From assembly GCF_029867415.1 (NCBI RefSeq), contig NC_081185.1, positions 36,402,766 to 36,466,765 on the forward strand: 64,000 nucleotides of DNA, read 5' to 3'. The notes beneath the pieces were generated by a model that was not told the DNA's origin, did no database searches, and saw only the letters and a program-made list of their open reading frames with translations. This document shows, piece after piece, positions 22,786 to 32,754 of the stretch (its first letter is position 1; each line of letters begins with the position of its first letter). Source of the DNA: Vicia villosa (lineage: Eukaryota; Streptophyta; Magnoliopsida; Fabales; Fabaceae). The position numbers and the translations under genes are program-made.

Positions 22786-24039
22786 TCAAGGAGGATATGT
22801 GATCGCATAAACAGCCTTTGCTAGTGAAGCCTCTTTTACAATCTCTCCTTCCAAAGTAGGGCTCTCATGGAATAGCCTAATACGGTGTACATTGACCTTG
22901 AAATTTATTTTAGTGCCTTCTCCTTTTATTCCAGGATCAAAGAACAATCTCCGAAAAGTAAAAGTGTCGAATCCGCACATGAAAGTGATGTCATTTATCA
23001 CAACATCAAAGATCAATGGTTGAAAGGGTTGCCTCACTAATTTTTCTTCATCTGAAAGTGAGATCTTATGCTCATTACATGATGGAATAATATCAAGAAT
23101 GTCAATCAAAGTCCATCCAATTCCATTTCTATGTTTCTTCAATGATTTCTCTTCATTCTCAAATTCAGTCTTTGATGAATAATTCAAATCTTCAGGAAGT
23201 AGTTTAGACTCTAAAGAAGGTGGCTGTTCAACGGATGGTGTGTTTTGGGCAGCCGAGATTTCAAGTTCAACTGCATAAACAACTTCACCGACAACTTCAC
23301 CTATAGGAAAAATGTCACCCTGCAAGGCATCATTAATCTCAGCACAAACAACACACACGTTAGTGTCAGTACAATCAGAACATGAGTAAACATCATCAAA
23401 ATCAGACAGTGATGGAAAATCAGATGCAAGCAAATCATTACGAGTATCATCAACATTTTCAGAAAGCGACTCAATTTGAAAAATAGAATTCTCTTCCAAA
23501 GGTTGTTGGTTAAGTCGTTGAGCTTGCTGCATGGCATTCATCAAAGTGGAAAGCTGTCCAATTTGTGTTTGCAAAGTCTGAAGAGTAGAATCTATTTGTT
23601 GTTGATACTGGAGATTATTCATAGCCATTTGTTTAACAAGGTCCTCTAGTGAAGGTCCGGAAGATGCAAAAGTGGTAACTTGGGGAGGGAAGAATCTTTC
23701 TAAGAACACTTTTTTGAGATCATTCCAGCTTGTAACAGAGTTCGGCTCAAGGTAGTATAACCAATCTTTTGCAGCACCTTGAAGTGAGAACGGGAAGACT
23801 CTCAGCTTGATATGGTCTTCTGTTATTCCTTTAGGTCTCAATAATGTAGAACAAACAATCTGGAATTCCCTTAGATGCTTATGTGGATCCTCACCTGTAA
23901 GACCACTAAACCTTGGCAACAAGTGTATTAAACCAGATTTCGATTCAAAGGGAACAACAACATCAGCATATTCAATACATAAACCATTATAATTAACATC
24001 AAGCGCAGCTAGCTGCCTTAGTGTTCTTTGATCAACCAT
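22786..24039 (-). CDS. gag: Element F: Gag fused to RT-start and integrase-end stubs
   Basis: The likely start is the Met of 'MVDQRTLRQLAALDVNYNGL' (24037-24039); an earlier in-frame start at 24108 adds 23 residues. About 417 residues remain. The retrotransposon Gag domain is clear ('GLTGEDPHKHLREFQIVCST', 'FSLQGAAKDWLYYLEPNSV', 'WNDLKKVFLERFFPP'), then a helical 'DLVKQMAMNNLQYQQQ...LQTQIGQLS' segment. The end holds a pre-RT stretch ('IGWTLIDILDIIPSCNEHKI') and then an integrase-C-terminal-like stretch ('FKVNVHRIRLFHESPTLEGE'). Protease, nearly all RT, RNase H and the integrase core are missing, yet the frame stays open. A series of in-frame deletions explains this. The protein may still act as Gag. 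Confidence 0.8.
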   Translation of the reverse strand: MVDQRTLRQLAALDVNYNGLCIEYADVVVPFESKSGLIHLLPRFSGLTGEDPHKHLREFQIVCSTLLRPKGITEDHIKLRVFPFSLQGAAKDWLYYLEPNSVTSWNDLKKVFLERFFPPQVTTFASSGPSLEDLVKQMAMNNLQYQQQIDSTLQTLQTQIGQLSTLMNAMQQAQRLNQQPLEENSIFQIESLSENVDDTRNDLLASDFPSLSDFDDVYSCSDCTDTNVCVVCAEINDALQGDIFPIGEVVGEVVYAVELEISAAQNTPSVEQPPSLESKLLPEDLNYSSKTEFENEEKSLKKHRNGIGWTLIDILDIIPSCNEHKISLSDEEKLVRQPFQPLIFDVVINDITFMCGFDTFTFRRLFFDPGIKGEGTKINFKVNVHRIRLFHESPTLEGEIVKEASLAKAVYAITYPP

Positions 24040-24308
24040 ATTAAAAAAATCAAGTTCAGAATCAAAATCAATTAAGCAATGCAACAACAAATGCGAAAAT
24101 GCCAACAATGTCCTATAACAGCCATAAACAAATAGAATGAAGGAACACGATTAAAATAAGTTCAGAAAAATATAAAAACACAAAATTTAATCTAATTAGA
24201 TGAAATAAGAATTTTGAGAATTTTTTTGGATTTTTTCGACTCTATGAAAACAGTAAAAAATTCATTAAAAATAGAAAAATGATGAATTTGGCGATTTTGG
24301 CTCGAATT

Positions 24309-24331
24309 CCTTTACTCTTCTAGAGTAAAGG
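24309..24331 (-). other. Element F: perfect hairpin in the 5' leader
   Basis: CCTTTACTC and GAGTAAAGG form a perfect 9-bp stem with a 5-nt loop (ttcta), between primer site and gag. Its place matches that of packaging/dimerisation structures in retroviral-type leaders. Function is inferred. Confidence 0.6.
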
Positions 24332-24514
24332 AGTATTAATCGCACGATTTTTCTACTTCCAGTAGGCAAAAACTTTTTACAATCGAACACAATTGTTTTC
24401 AAAAACTGAATTTTTCGACTCTAAACGCGTATTGGCCAAAACCGTGAGGAAACTAAGGCCTAAACGCGAGAACACTAAACCTATGACTCTAAAACCGATT
24501 AATAATAACAAGAA

Positions 24515-24532
24515 TCCCCGGCAACGGCGCCA
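24515..24532 (-). other. Element F: primer binding site
   Basis: On the minus strand TGGCGCCGTTGCCGGGGA begins four bases after the 5' LTR end. This is the standard site of Athila-like elements (usually assigned to tRNA-Asp). Confidence 0.9.
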
Positions 24533-24536
24533 CTTT

Positions 24537-25622
24537 TGATCCGCTGTCGCGCGCGGATCAAAACGAGTTATTTTGAATAAAACCGTAGATAACGACAAGT
24601 GACTCGAATATCGTCTCTCAAGGATTCTTATTCTTATTAACTAATTACTGAAACGATTAATGGGGGTTTTGGTTGGTTTAGAATCGAATCGACAAAAGTC
24701 AAAATAAGTGATTATTGAAATAAGCTGTTATGAAATAAGTGATTTTCAGATTAATCTACCGGTTCTACTTCCAACTTATCATTGGTTATTTCAATTTCAA
24801 TTCCCCTAAGCGGTACCAATTCCTATTCGATTGTAATACTGAGGAAACAAGCGTCGACAGTATTACACGAATTATGATCCTAATCACCGAATTAAGCAAA
24901 CGGTTCACCGAATTAAGCAAACGGTTATCAATAGCGCGAAGAAACGAAGAAGCTAAGTTTAAACGCGATTAAACTAAGGAACATTCATCAATCAAATTAA
25001 ATCCAATACATTCTATAACAACGAATTAAGCAAACGAAATCATAGAACAAATTGGAAAGGAACTAAATTAAATTGAAAGTAATAATAACCTCAAAGTTTT
25101 GTGGAATTCGAATTCGGTAGATTGCCCCTTTGGATTAGTTCTCCATTGCAAAATCGTACAAAAACTCAAAATTATTTCGTGAATGGTGATGAAGATGCTA
25201 CAGTACCGCGGCTGCTACCCTAAGGGGAAATAGCACAACCCGTTTTACAATCCAATTGGGTCAAACATACGACCCAGGCCCAAAACTAATTGACCCGAAA
25301 CTTAACTAAAACTAGTGCTGCAACTTCAACGAATTTTCTGGCCTTTCTACAGTCCGATTCTGACTTCGACTACAAAATAAGAATTGTAGCTCTTTCTCTT
25401 AGCTTTCCGGCGATTATTAGAACGCCTCAATCGGATTCCCGGAACTCCAGTTATGACCGTTTTAGTGCAGACTGTTAATGCTGAAAATAAAGTGCGAAAA
25501 TGAAATTAAACCAAAAATAAACTAAATTAGAAAAACATTACAAAATATAAAAATAAGCAAAGCAAACCAAAGAAATGCCTAAGTACAAACATAAAAGAAC
25601 GTGCATCAAAATGCACTGATCA
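24537..25622 (-). repeat. Element F: 5' LTR
   Basis: Direct repeat of 20706-21789; differences seen by eye are few (for example a 2-bp TC insertion near 24617 and single-base changes). Confidence 0.95.
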
Positions 25623-25627
25623 CTTAT

Positions 25628-25936
25628 TAAGAAGCATTGTAATACTCTTGTAAGAATTTGTTTACATTAATTTGTAAGAGGTTCCTAGAGTGATCAAGGT
25701 GTGATCAAAATACTCTAGAAGACTTAGAAGGTATCTAAGTGGAAAACCATTGTAATCAAGGTTGATTAGTGGATTAAATCGTCAGGTGAGGTAAATCACT
25801 CTAAGGGGGTGGACTGGAGTAGTTTCGTTAACAACGAACCAGGATAAAAATCATTGTGCAATTGTTTTTATCTTAAGAGTTTTTAAAGTCACACTTATTC
25901 AAACCCCCCGCTTTCTAAGTGTTTTTCTATCCTTCA
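25628..25936 (+). repeat. Copia E: 3' LTR, second part
   Basis: Continues the 3' LTR after F and the duplicated CTTAT. It matches 11856-12164 and ends TATCCTTCA before the TSD GATTT. Confidence 0.95.
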
Positions 25937-25941
25937 GATTT

Positions 25942-26259
25942 GAGAATCATATCATTGGTATCTTGATGGATTGCGGCATAGAAGCACCATACGGGTTTTG
26001 GGTAGGTTTCAATCTCTAGGGTCAGCATGTTCTTCCAATTTTGAACAACTATGAGTTCTTCAATATTGTAACCTCTGGTGGTAAAACTATCAAAGTCCAT
26101 GGGTTTTCCGTAGATTACACTCTTGTTTCTCCACTTTGAGTTGAACAAGTCGAGTGCACGCTTGGTGGAGAAGATGACGTCCTGAGTTGACTCTACTTCA
26201 ACGTCTTCTGGGCAATCTTCTTCATCGGAGTCATCAGATACCTCGATGGTTGATTTCAC
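25942..26259 (-). pseudogene. Copia C: N-terminal part of the plant-transposon-protein-like ORF
   Basis: The minus-strand frame begins 'STIEVSDDSDEEDCPEDVEV' and holds 'STKRALDLFNSKWRNKSVIY' and 'LTLEIETYPKPVWCFYAAIH', a segment common at the start of this ORF class in legume copias. It joins 11093 in frame when E is removed. The final codons at 25927-25941 come from the LTR of E and the duplicated GATTT. Confidence 0.65.
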
Positions 26260-26564
26260 AGGTTTTGTCTTTTGAAGATGTTTAGACTTACGAACCCCAG
26301 AAGCTTCAGCAGATTTTGATTGTGTTTTGGGTTTTTCTCTTCAGGAGTCCAAGACGCTTGATGTTTTGGAGCAGCAGGAGTAGCGTCAGTTGGAGCAGTC
26401 ATTGGAGTGAAGTTTCCTGTTTCAATGATGGACCACATATTTATATCTTGAGATAAGAGAAAGAGTCTCATTTTACCTTTCCAGTAGTAGTAGTCAATTC
26501 CATTGAAGAGTGGAGGTCTGTGGGATGATCCTCCTTCAGCAATGAATTTTGTTTGTTCAGCCAT
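26256..26564 (-). pseudogene. Copia C: gag N-terminal fragment
   Basis: Starts at ATG 26564 (MAEQTKFIAEGG). 'HRPPLFNGIDYYYWKGKMRL' is the conserved opening of copia Gag (DUF4219 type). After about 75 residues it runs into 'NPKHNQNLLK' and then shifts frame into the second ORF. The capsid core, zinc knuckle, protease, integrase and RT are all absent. Thus C kept only the first part of gag and the second ORF. Confidence 0.75.
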
Positions 26565-26621
26565 TCTTTAGGTTGTTGTGATCATTTTACTCTAACACGG
26601 TTAAGTGCAGTTTTTCAGAGC

Positions 26622-26639
26622 CCAAGCTCTAATACCAAT
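26622..26639 (-). other. Copia C: primer binding site (initiator tRNA-Met type)
   Basis: The minus strand reads ATTGGTATTAGAGCTTGG right after the 5' LTR. Confidence 0.9.
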
Positions 26640-27517
26640 TGTTGGAAATAAATGTCACTAGAAAGGGGGGGATTGAATAGTGACCTCTTAAAAATTTAGT
26701 TTATGTGTGTGAGTAAGATATAATGAAATATAGGACTGGTAATAAAGAACACACAAAGGTTTATACTAGTTCACCAAAAGGGTTAGTCCAGTCCTCACAC
26801 ACAGTGGGATTTTCTTATATCTTACACTTTTATCCTTTAAAGAGGGATAAAAATGTTATGCTTTACACAACCTCAAAAGGCTTTTACAATCACTAAAGTT
26901 TCACTTTAGATTCTTCTTTTTCTTTGTTACAACCAAGATTTTATATCTCTTGAGGATATACAAAATATTTAGTGGATGATATGAAGATGATTCACTATTT
27001 GGAAGTGATAAGATTTCTTCCTTTTCTTATGAATAAGATAAGCTTTTTGACTTTGATTCAAAATGATATTAAGCTTGAATGTCAAAGTTGTTCTTTTTCT
27101 TTGCAAGAGATGCTAGTTATATAGAAGCTTGTAGGAATATATCCGTTTGAGTTCTGTTTGTACTTGCAAGACATAGAAATATCTTTCTTAGCTGGATGTG
27201 TACTTTGAGGATATCAGAAGATAGTCCTTTGAGTAGATGAGCAATCTGTCTTAGCTGGATGTGTACTTTGAGGATACATAAGATAGTCCTTTGAGTAGAT
27301 GATCATTTTATTTTGAATAAATGCACGTTGGTTTATTTTGATTGGATAGAATATGCTGTCATTTGAACCAAATGCTTTTGCCAATATTTTGATAAGATCA
27401 TGTTAAAGCTAAAATAAAATATATGAGATCTAAACAATCAGAGGACCTGTAAGTGCACTTGTTTAGAGTAGTTAGAATGATTACATGTTGTCCTCAAAAC
27501 TAAGAAATGTTTCAACA
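26640..27517 (-). repeat. Copia C: 5' LTR
   Basis: Direct repeat of 4826-5714 with the same TATA-like element near 27117-27124 and a 7-G run instead of 18. Confidence 0.95.
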
Positions 27518-27522
27518 GTGGT

Positions 27523-28296
27523 GGTGGAGTATGATTCAGTAGGTTGCTTACTGTTTGTATTGGGTATGACTTGAATTGATTGTTACAGAAAAAGGTTTGT
27601 GTAGTTGTTGATAGAGGTAGCAGACAAAAAAACATGGGGGAGTTAGTGATAATGGTTGAATATGTACAGGCGGGGTGTTTGACTTTTCATGTGAAGAACG
27701 AGTAGGATTAGGGGTGAAAATTGTTAGTTCCTCAAAAGTGTACAAAATGTCTCTATTTATAGTGTAAAGTTAGGTAAAATAAAAATGGAATAAAATCAAT
27801 CATTTAATCAATACAATAAAATTTCAAATAAAATTTTTATTTGATTTTGATTTTATATCATATTAAGAAAATTTATATCAATAATTCCTTTATTATCATT
27901 GCTTGGTCCCTAAGATAAGAAAAATGCTGCTAATAGAAATAAAAAAATTTAAAACTTCTCTTTTTGGATTTTTTGAATATTTTATGATTTTTGTTGATTT
28001 TTTTACTAAAATAATGCATAAAGTGAAAATTGATTATTTTAAAAAATGTCTATTTAATTAATACGAAAATTAAATTTAAATAATAAAAAAATGCAGTTTT
28101 GTGATTTTTTTTGAATAAATGGAAATAAAGTTAGAACTAAAGTTAGGAACAAATAAAAGGGAAAAATATCAGAAGTGGGATTCGAACCCAAGACCTTGTA
28201 ATTGCAAGCTTTACACTCTTACCAACTGGGCTATGTGATTTATTTGAAATAAAATGTCATTTGCAAATATATGAGGGAAAATTTTAGGGTGCAACA
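27523..28296 (-). repeat. Ogre-like B: LTR at 3038-28296, 5'-end part
   Basis: Continues 4825 after removal of copia C and its GTGGT duplication. On the minus strand the LTR opens TGTTGCACCCTAAAATTTT at 28296. A TATA box reads CTATAAATAG on the minus strand (+ 27753-27762). A tRNA-like module is at 28172-28240. This half differs from the 5' half of the LTR at 41989-45316. Confidence 0.8.
28172..28240 (-). other. tRNA-like module in the B LTR
   Basis: On the minus strand TAGCCCAGTTGGT (A box, + 28221-28233) and GGGTTCGAATCCC (perfect B box, + 28177-28189) are 31 nt apart. CTTG/CAAG can form an anticodon-type stem and TGGG/CCCA a T stem. The acceptor ends do not pair, so it is not an intact tRNA gene. 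It may be a tRNA relic or SINE head fixed in the LTR. Confidence 0.6.
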
Positions 28297-28310
28297 GTTG
28301 CCCCTGTTCA
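28297..28310 (-). other. Ogre-like B: polypurine tract
   Basis: The minus strand reads GAACAGGGGCAAC just before the LTR start TGTTGCACCC. Confidence 0.75.
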
Positions 28311-28544
28311 ATCTTCTTAAACCTGAGGAGATAGATTGACATGTTCGTCATTTGTGATCTGAAGGTGAAAGAGGATTGAACACTTAAGTACCCAAAATTT
28401 TGCACTCACAGGTGCACGAAGTAACACTGTTGGTTGATTGTATTGCTTGAATGGGCTTAAAAATGTCATTCGGAGAGGTGACAGAGCGTTGTGGGAGATG
28501 GGCTTACAAATGCCATCCAAATGATATGCTTTTTAGAGTGAGTG

Positions 28545-28612
28545 TCTGAAAGAGATGCTTTTCAGGATGGAGACCTGAAGGAGATGCTTTTCAGGATGGA
28601 GACCTGAAGAAA
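28545..28612. repeat. Short tandem duplication in B
   Basis: A 29-bp unit containing 'gagatgcttttcaggatgga' is repeated twice or more, with 'gacctgaag' at each end. Confidence 0.8.
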
Positions 28613-28854
28613 ATCACTGTCAAGGGACTAAAGTGATTGAAGGGGCTTTTGCTACTACTTAGGGACGAACGTAACAAAGTGATTGATGTAGATATCACTG
28701 CCTGGGGACTAACGTGATAAGAAGGAAACTCTTTTCAGAGTGTAGAACCTGAAGGAAATGCTCGTCAAACTAAATGTCTGATGGAAACGCTAGTCATAAT
28801 GAATCTCTATCTTGATTGTATCTGTGTTTTGACTATTTTCTGGAAAATATCCTA

Positions 28855-29285
28855 GAAAGGCACCTAAAAAGGATAGGAAACTGTTTTAAACAAGATTGTG
28901 CTTTAAACAAATCTCAAGAAGAAATATCTTAAATAAGACTACCTTAAAAGGCTCCTAAAAAGGATGGGAAATTGTCTTAAACAAGACTGTGCTTTAAACA
29001 AAGCTCAAATGTCTTAAAGAAGGCTGCCTAAAAAGGCTCCTAAAAAGGATGGGAAACTGTCTTAAACAAGACTGTGCTTTAAACAAAGCTTAAGAAATGT
29101 CTTAAAGAAGACTTCCTAAAAAGGTTCCTAAAAAAGGATGAGGATGGCGAGGAAAAAAACTCTACCTTAAACAAGGCTATGCTTTAAACGAAGCTTGGAT
29201 CGCAAAGATGTCTTAAAGAAGACTGCCTATAAAGGCCCCTAAAAAGGATATTGAATGGTCCTAAAAAAGACTCTAAAACAAGGAA
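28855..29285. repeat. Tandem repeat array in the 3' region of B, unit about 85-110 bp
   Basis: About four and a half degenerate units share the words 'cctaaaaaggatgggaaa', 'cttaaacaagactgtgcttt' and 'aatgtcttaaagaagac'. It lies in the 3' untranslated region of an Ogre-like element. Tandem repeats arising in Ogre 3' regions are known as a source of satellites in pea (PisTR-A). Confidence 0.85.
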
Positions 29286-30953
29286 TTGTAACAAGAGTAA
29301 GATTCTCCTTGACGAGGATATGAGCTCAAGCGAAATTCAATCCATCCCTTTTAAAAATCCAAAATTCAAACGGGATCAGAATAGGGTAGGGAACTAAAAG
29401 AAAGATCACCCACGAGGATCAAGCTTTGTGGGGGAGACTGTCAGGAATGACACCAATATGAGTAAACACACAGTGGGGATAACAGATTATTCTTTTGTGG
29501 GTGGTAAGAATACCAATTGATCGCGGGAAGATTGGAAAAGCGAATATCCTGAAAAAGAGGATATTATATGCGTTATGTATGCATATGCTATGACAATGTT
29601 ATGATGCATGAAATGCATTTTGTCATGATGTTCTCAAAATAAATTAGGATATTATATGCTTTATGTATGCATATGCTATGACAATTTGTAAATGATGTAT
29701 AGATGCAAAATGTTGCTGACGATAGTGGTAGCTTTGGATAGCAACGTCCGGCTGGGGAAAATAAATCCCTGTCTGTTGTTGGAGACGAAGAATATCACTC
29801 TTCAACTTATGTTTAAAGCGACTTTAATGGGGGTTCCCACTTTTGTTTGGGGATGCTCCGCTGGGAATCTTTCACTTCTGCTTGGGAATAAAAGTATTTA
29901 AGGAGATTCAGTTGTTCGTCGCTCTTTTTATTGGGGAATTTGACTCTATGTACCCTAACTATGGATAAAATAGATGGACAATACTCTGATGTACTATCTG
30001 ACCAGGTTTCAAATATGGGTGTCAACTTTCCTAGGGATAGCAACCGTGGATGAAACCCTGCTGGAGAAGAGAACTCTATCGGATAATTTGTAGTGTTGGA
30101 TAAGTAAACTCAGATGAGGGATTAAATCATATAAACTATGTCGAGGAAATAAACCTCTGATGGGGAATGAAGCTCCATAGGCTGTGCTGAGGAAGTTTTC
30201 GCAATATGTTGGGGAAATGATTAAATTCCTTATCTGCTAGGGGACCTATTGGGGAATATGATCATGTCAAGCCGTCCATTGGGGAGGTATCTTTATGTAC
30301 TCTACTGGGGACGAAATCTCGAGTATACCTGGATGAAGAGAGAAATTCTTTCGTGCAGGAGATGTTGAAGAAGTAAACTCCGCTGGGGAACTCTCTGGAG
30401 TGTGTTGGGGAAAGAATCAAACCTCTGTTTGTTGGGAAATTCCTTGAGGATATGTCCTAACTGCCGCTTGAGAGTATATTAGATCTTCTGGGGAATATAT
30501 CTTTGTTGGGAATGAGCTTGTGCAGATAGCTCTGTAGAGATAATTCCACAAAGATTGCTTTGTGGAGATGATTTAGTTGGCATAGTTCCAAAGAGATTAC
30601 TGTGTGGGGATATTTCCATGAAACCGGCTTTGTGGGTAACTTGAACATTACCTTAACTCCTAAAGTATTTAGTAAGATTCCATCAGGTTTCAATTTTTCC
30701 ATTGCCCCTATGTCTTCAAGTATTTCATTACTTGTTGCCGGAAGAAAAATGATAAGATTGATATACGTTGTTTGAACAGAGTTGGAAGTGAAAACTGGTA
30801 CTGACTCGTAAGTGGATAATCCAACAGGACATAGTCATACGCTTTAGTCCCTAACTTTTGCTTGGACCGCCTTATCAGGTTTTCAGTCCACCGGGATACC
30901 CTTTTTTGTACAAGTCGCCTTTTTCAGGTTTTCGACTTACCAGGTGTATAGTT

Positions 30954-31034
<81 letters not shown>

Positions 31035-32754
31035 AAATTTTGCCCCAACTCTTTTGGTTCGCTGGGATGCCCTTACTTTTGCCTAGGTATGTCAACCTAG
31101 CGGTCTCATTTATGTGTAGTTTCTTTTGACTATGTTCGCGTTCACAAGGTGTGGAAAATCTTTGCCGTCCATGGTAGTAAGTGTTGTAGCACTGCTGGAG
31201 AATATTTTCTTAACCATACATGGCCCTTTGTATGTGGGAGTCTATCTGCCCCTGGGATCATTAGCCTGGTTTACCTGACGCTTGAAGTTACTGGTTAACC
31301 ACCAGATTTAGAACTTCTGATAGTCTTGACCTTTCCAAGTAGTTTTCTAAAACTTGTCATGGGAGAGTGACACTGACACCATCTGATACTAGTAACTAAG
31401 TGGCTTTGCTGAAACTTGTGATCAATGTAACATGCCCCAAGTGACTCAGATATAGACTTGCCTCCCAGGCTGATCAGCGCCTTTGAGAGACTCTTTGAAT
31501 CCTGACTTGACTGCCCTAGATGAATTGGACAATAACATGTCACGCCCCTTGTATATATTAGCCTTTAGCCAAGTGAGTCAGGCGTAGGAAATATTTCTGC
31601 TTTTCAATGCACTTCTGAAGCAACGTTGTCCGCCGGGAGGAATTTTAGTCATTAGTCATTCCCTATGCAGATTCCTCTTGATGCCAAACACTTGAACGTA
31701 TGCAAAAAAAGGTGTTGTATAATGAAACTCCTAAAATGCGATGCATATGCCTGTCTTGAAGTTTTTATAAAAAAAAAAATTAGTAAAACAATATTTGTAA
31801 GAATTTGATATCAACTCAGGATTTATGGTAAACCTTAACGGAGTCAGGATATCTTTTGGTAACAATATGCTTTCGAACTAACCATGCTTCAGTTAGGACT
31901 TTTAAGGTTTGTGACGAGGCCTGGCTCACGGTTTAAGAAACAAAGGATAATGGCTCAAAGTTTATTTGTACCCAACCCGATCTCCGTGATGTTCTTCAGT
32001 CCTACGCTCACTTAACTATGCGTTTAAGTCCCAAAAGAGTTTGGAATATTAACACTGACATTTGGTGATGGTTCAAAAATCGGAAGCTTACTTGAGAAGG
32101 CAGTCATTCTTCTGGTAACATTTTTTCGTTGAGGATTTATAATGACCTCTTTCCTGACCTTGTTATCCCTGACTTTTTCCTGAACTGTTTTATTTGGGAT
32201 TACAGTCAGCGGGATGCCCTAGTTTTTCCTAAGTCTCCTTCATAGGTTTTGACTTAGAGGGCTTCTTTTGATATATATATACATATTTTATTATTTTTAT
32301 TTTTATTTTTTTCAAAAATATTGACTGCCTGACTTAGTGATCATAGGGAACCATCACCGATTATGTATGAAGGAACAACTGGCATAATTGAGTTAACTGA
32401 GGAACTACCCTGCCCCAAGTTATTTTTAAGGGTTTTAATTTGCATGGGAAGGAAAACTCCTACTTCTTAGGCTCAAAGGGGTTGACTAGGGATTAACTTC
32501 CTTATATCTCCACTATTTAAAAATTGAAACAATGCTTGTACATCGTCAGCACAGTTTGTTCAAAAGCATACTGTATGAGATCGTCGTATCATTTTTTTCA
32601 TCCTCCCTCTAAAGGCTTACAACTTTAACGAGCTTCTGTTGATGTTTTTATTGGCTGATTGGCATCTATGTTTGGATAAAATATAATAGCAGCAAAATGT
32701 AATACAATGTATAAGTCTTGCAAATATAAAAGAACAAAACAGGTACAAGCAAAA
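29286..32754 (-). other. Ogre-like B: non-coding 3' region
   Basis: No credible gene. It is rich in 'tggggaa' words ('gctggggaa', 'ttggggaaatg') spaced irregularly, as in Ogre 3' regions. An (AT)n microsatellite lies at 30958-31030. Large parts (about 29680-30060, 30560-30660, 31440-32620) recur in the same order at 38400-40140. Small frames, including a Tyr-Ile repeat frame over the microsatellite, are not genes. Confidence 0.65.
30958..31030. repeat. (AT)n microsatellite
   Basis: About 36 AT units without interruption. Confidence 0.98.

Larger units (their letters stand above)
20706..25622 (-). mobile_element. Element F: Athila-like gypsy deletion derivative
   Basis: LTRs at 20706-21789 (1084 bp, 3' LTR) and 24537-25622 (1086 bp, 5' LTR) are nearly identical, so insertion is recent. 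A perfect TSD, CTTAT, lies at 20701-20705 and 25623-25627. The primer site on the minus strand reads TGGCGCCGTTGCCGGGGA (+ 24515-24532), the type seen in Athila and related plant gypsy elements. The polypurine tract is at + 21790-21800. The 2.7-kb internal region holds one ORF: gag joined to small pieces of pol. It cannot encode protease, RT or integrase, so it is non-autonomous. Confidence 0.95.
11094..25936 (+). mobile_element. Copia E: gag-integrase element with second ORF and no RT
   Basis: LTRs start TGTTAGAACA and end TATCCTTCA: 5' LTR 11094-12164 (1071 bp), 3' LTR 19943-20705 plus 25628-25936 (1072 bp without the F insertion). A perfect TSD, GATTT, lies at 11089-11093 and 25937-25941. 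Primer site 12165-12182, polypurine tract 19930-19942. Internal order: gag, protease remnant, integrase, a promoter-like spacer, a long plant-transposon-protein-like ORF, a 1-kb 3' region. No reverse transcriptase or RNase H is present between integrase and the PPT. It was inserted into the ORF of copia C in the opposite direction, and was later hit by F. Confidence 0.95.
4826..27517 (-). mobile_element. Copia C: complete non-autonomous copia, split by D and E
   Basis: LTRs at 4826-5714 (889 bp, 3' LTR) and 26640-27517 (878 bp, 5' LTR) are near identical and start TGTTGAAACA/end TTCCAACA on the minus strand. A perfect TSD, GTGGT, lies at 4821-4825 and 27518-27522. The primer site for initiator tRNA-Met is at 26622-26639, the polypurine tract at 5715-5727. 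Removing the solo LTR D and copia E leaves only about 2.8 kb of internal DNA. It encodes a gag N-terminus and a long ORF of the plant transposon protein type, with no protease, integrase or RT. The element is therefore non-autonomous by structure. It sits in the B LTR at 3038-28296. Confidence 0.95.

Noticed and set aside
28172..28240. A functional tRNA gene
   Set aside because: A and B boxes are good but the acceptor stem does not pair, and it lies inside an LTR.
30858..31100. 80-codon frame with repeated Ile-Tyr
   Set aside because: It is only the translation of the (AT)n microsatellite.
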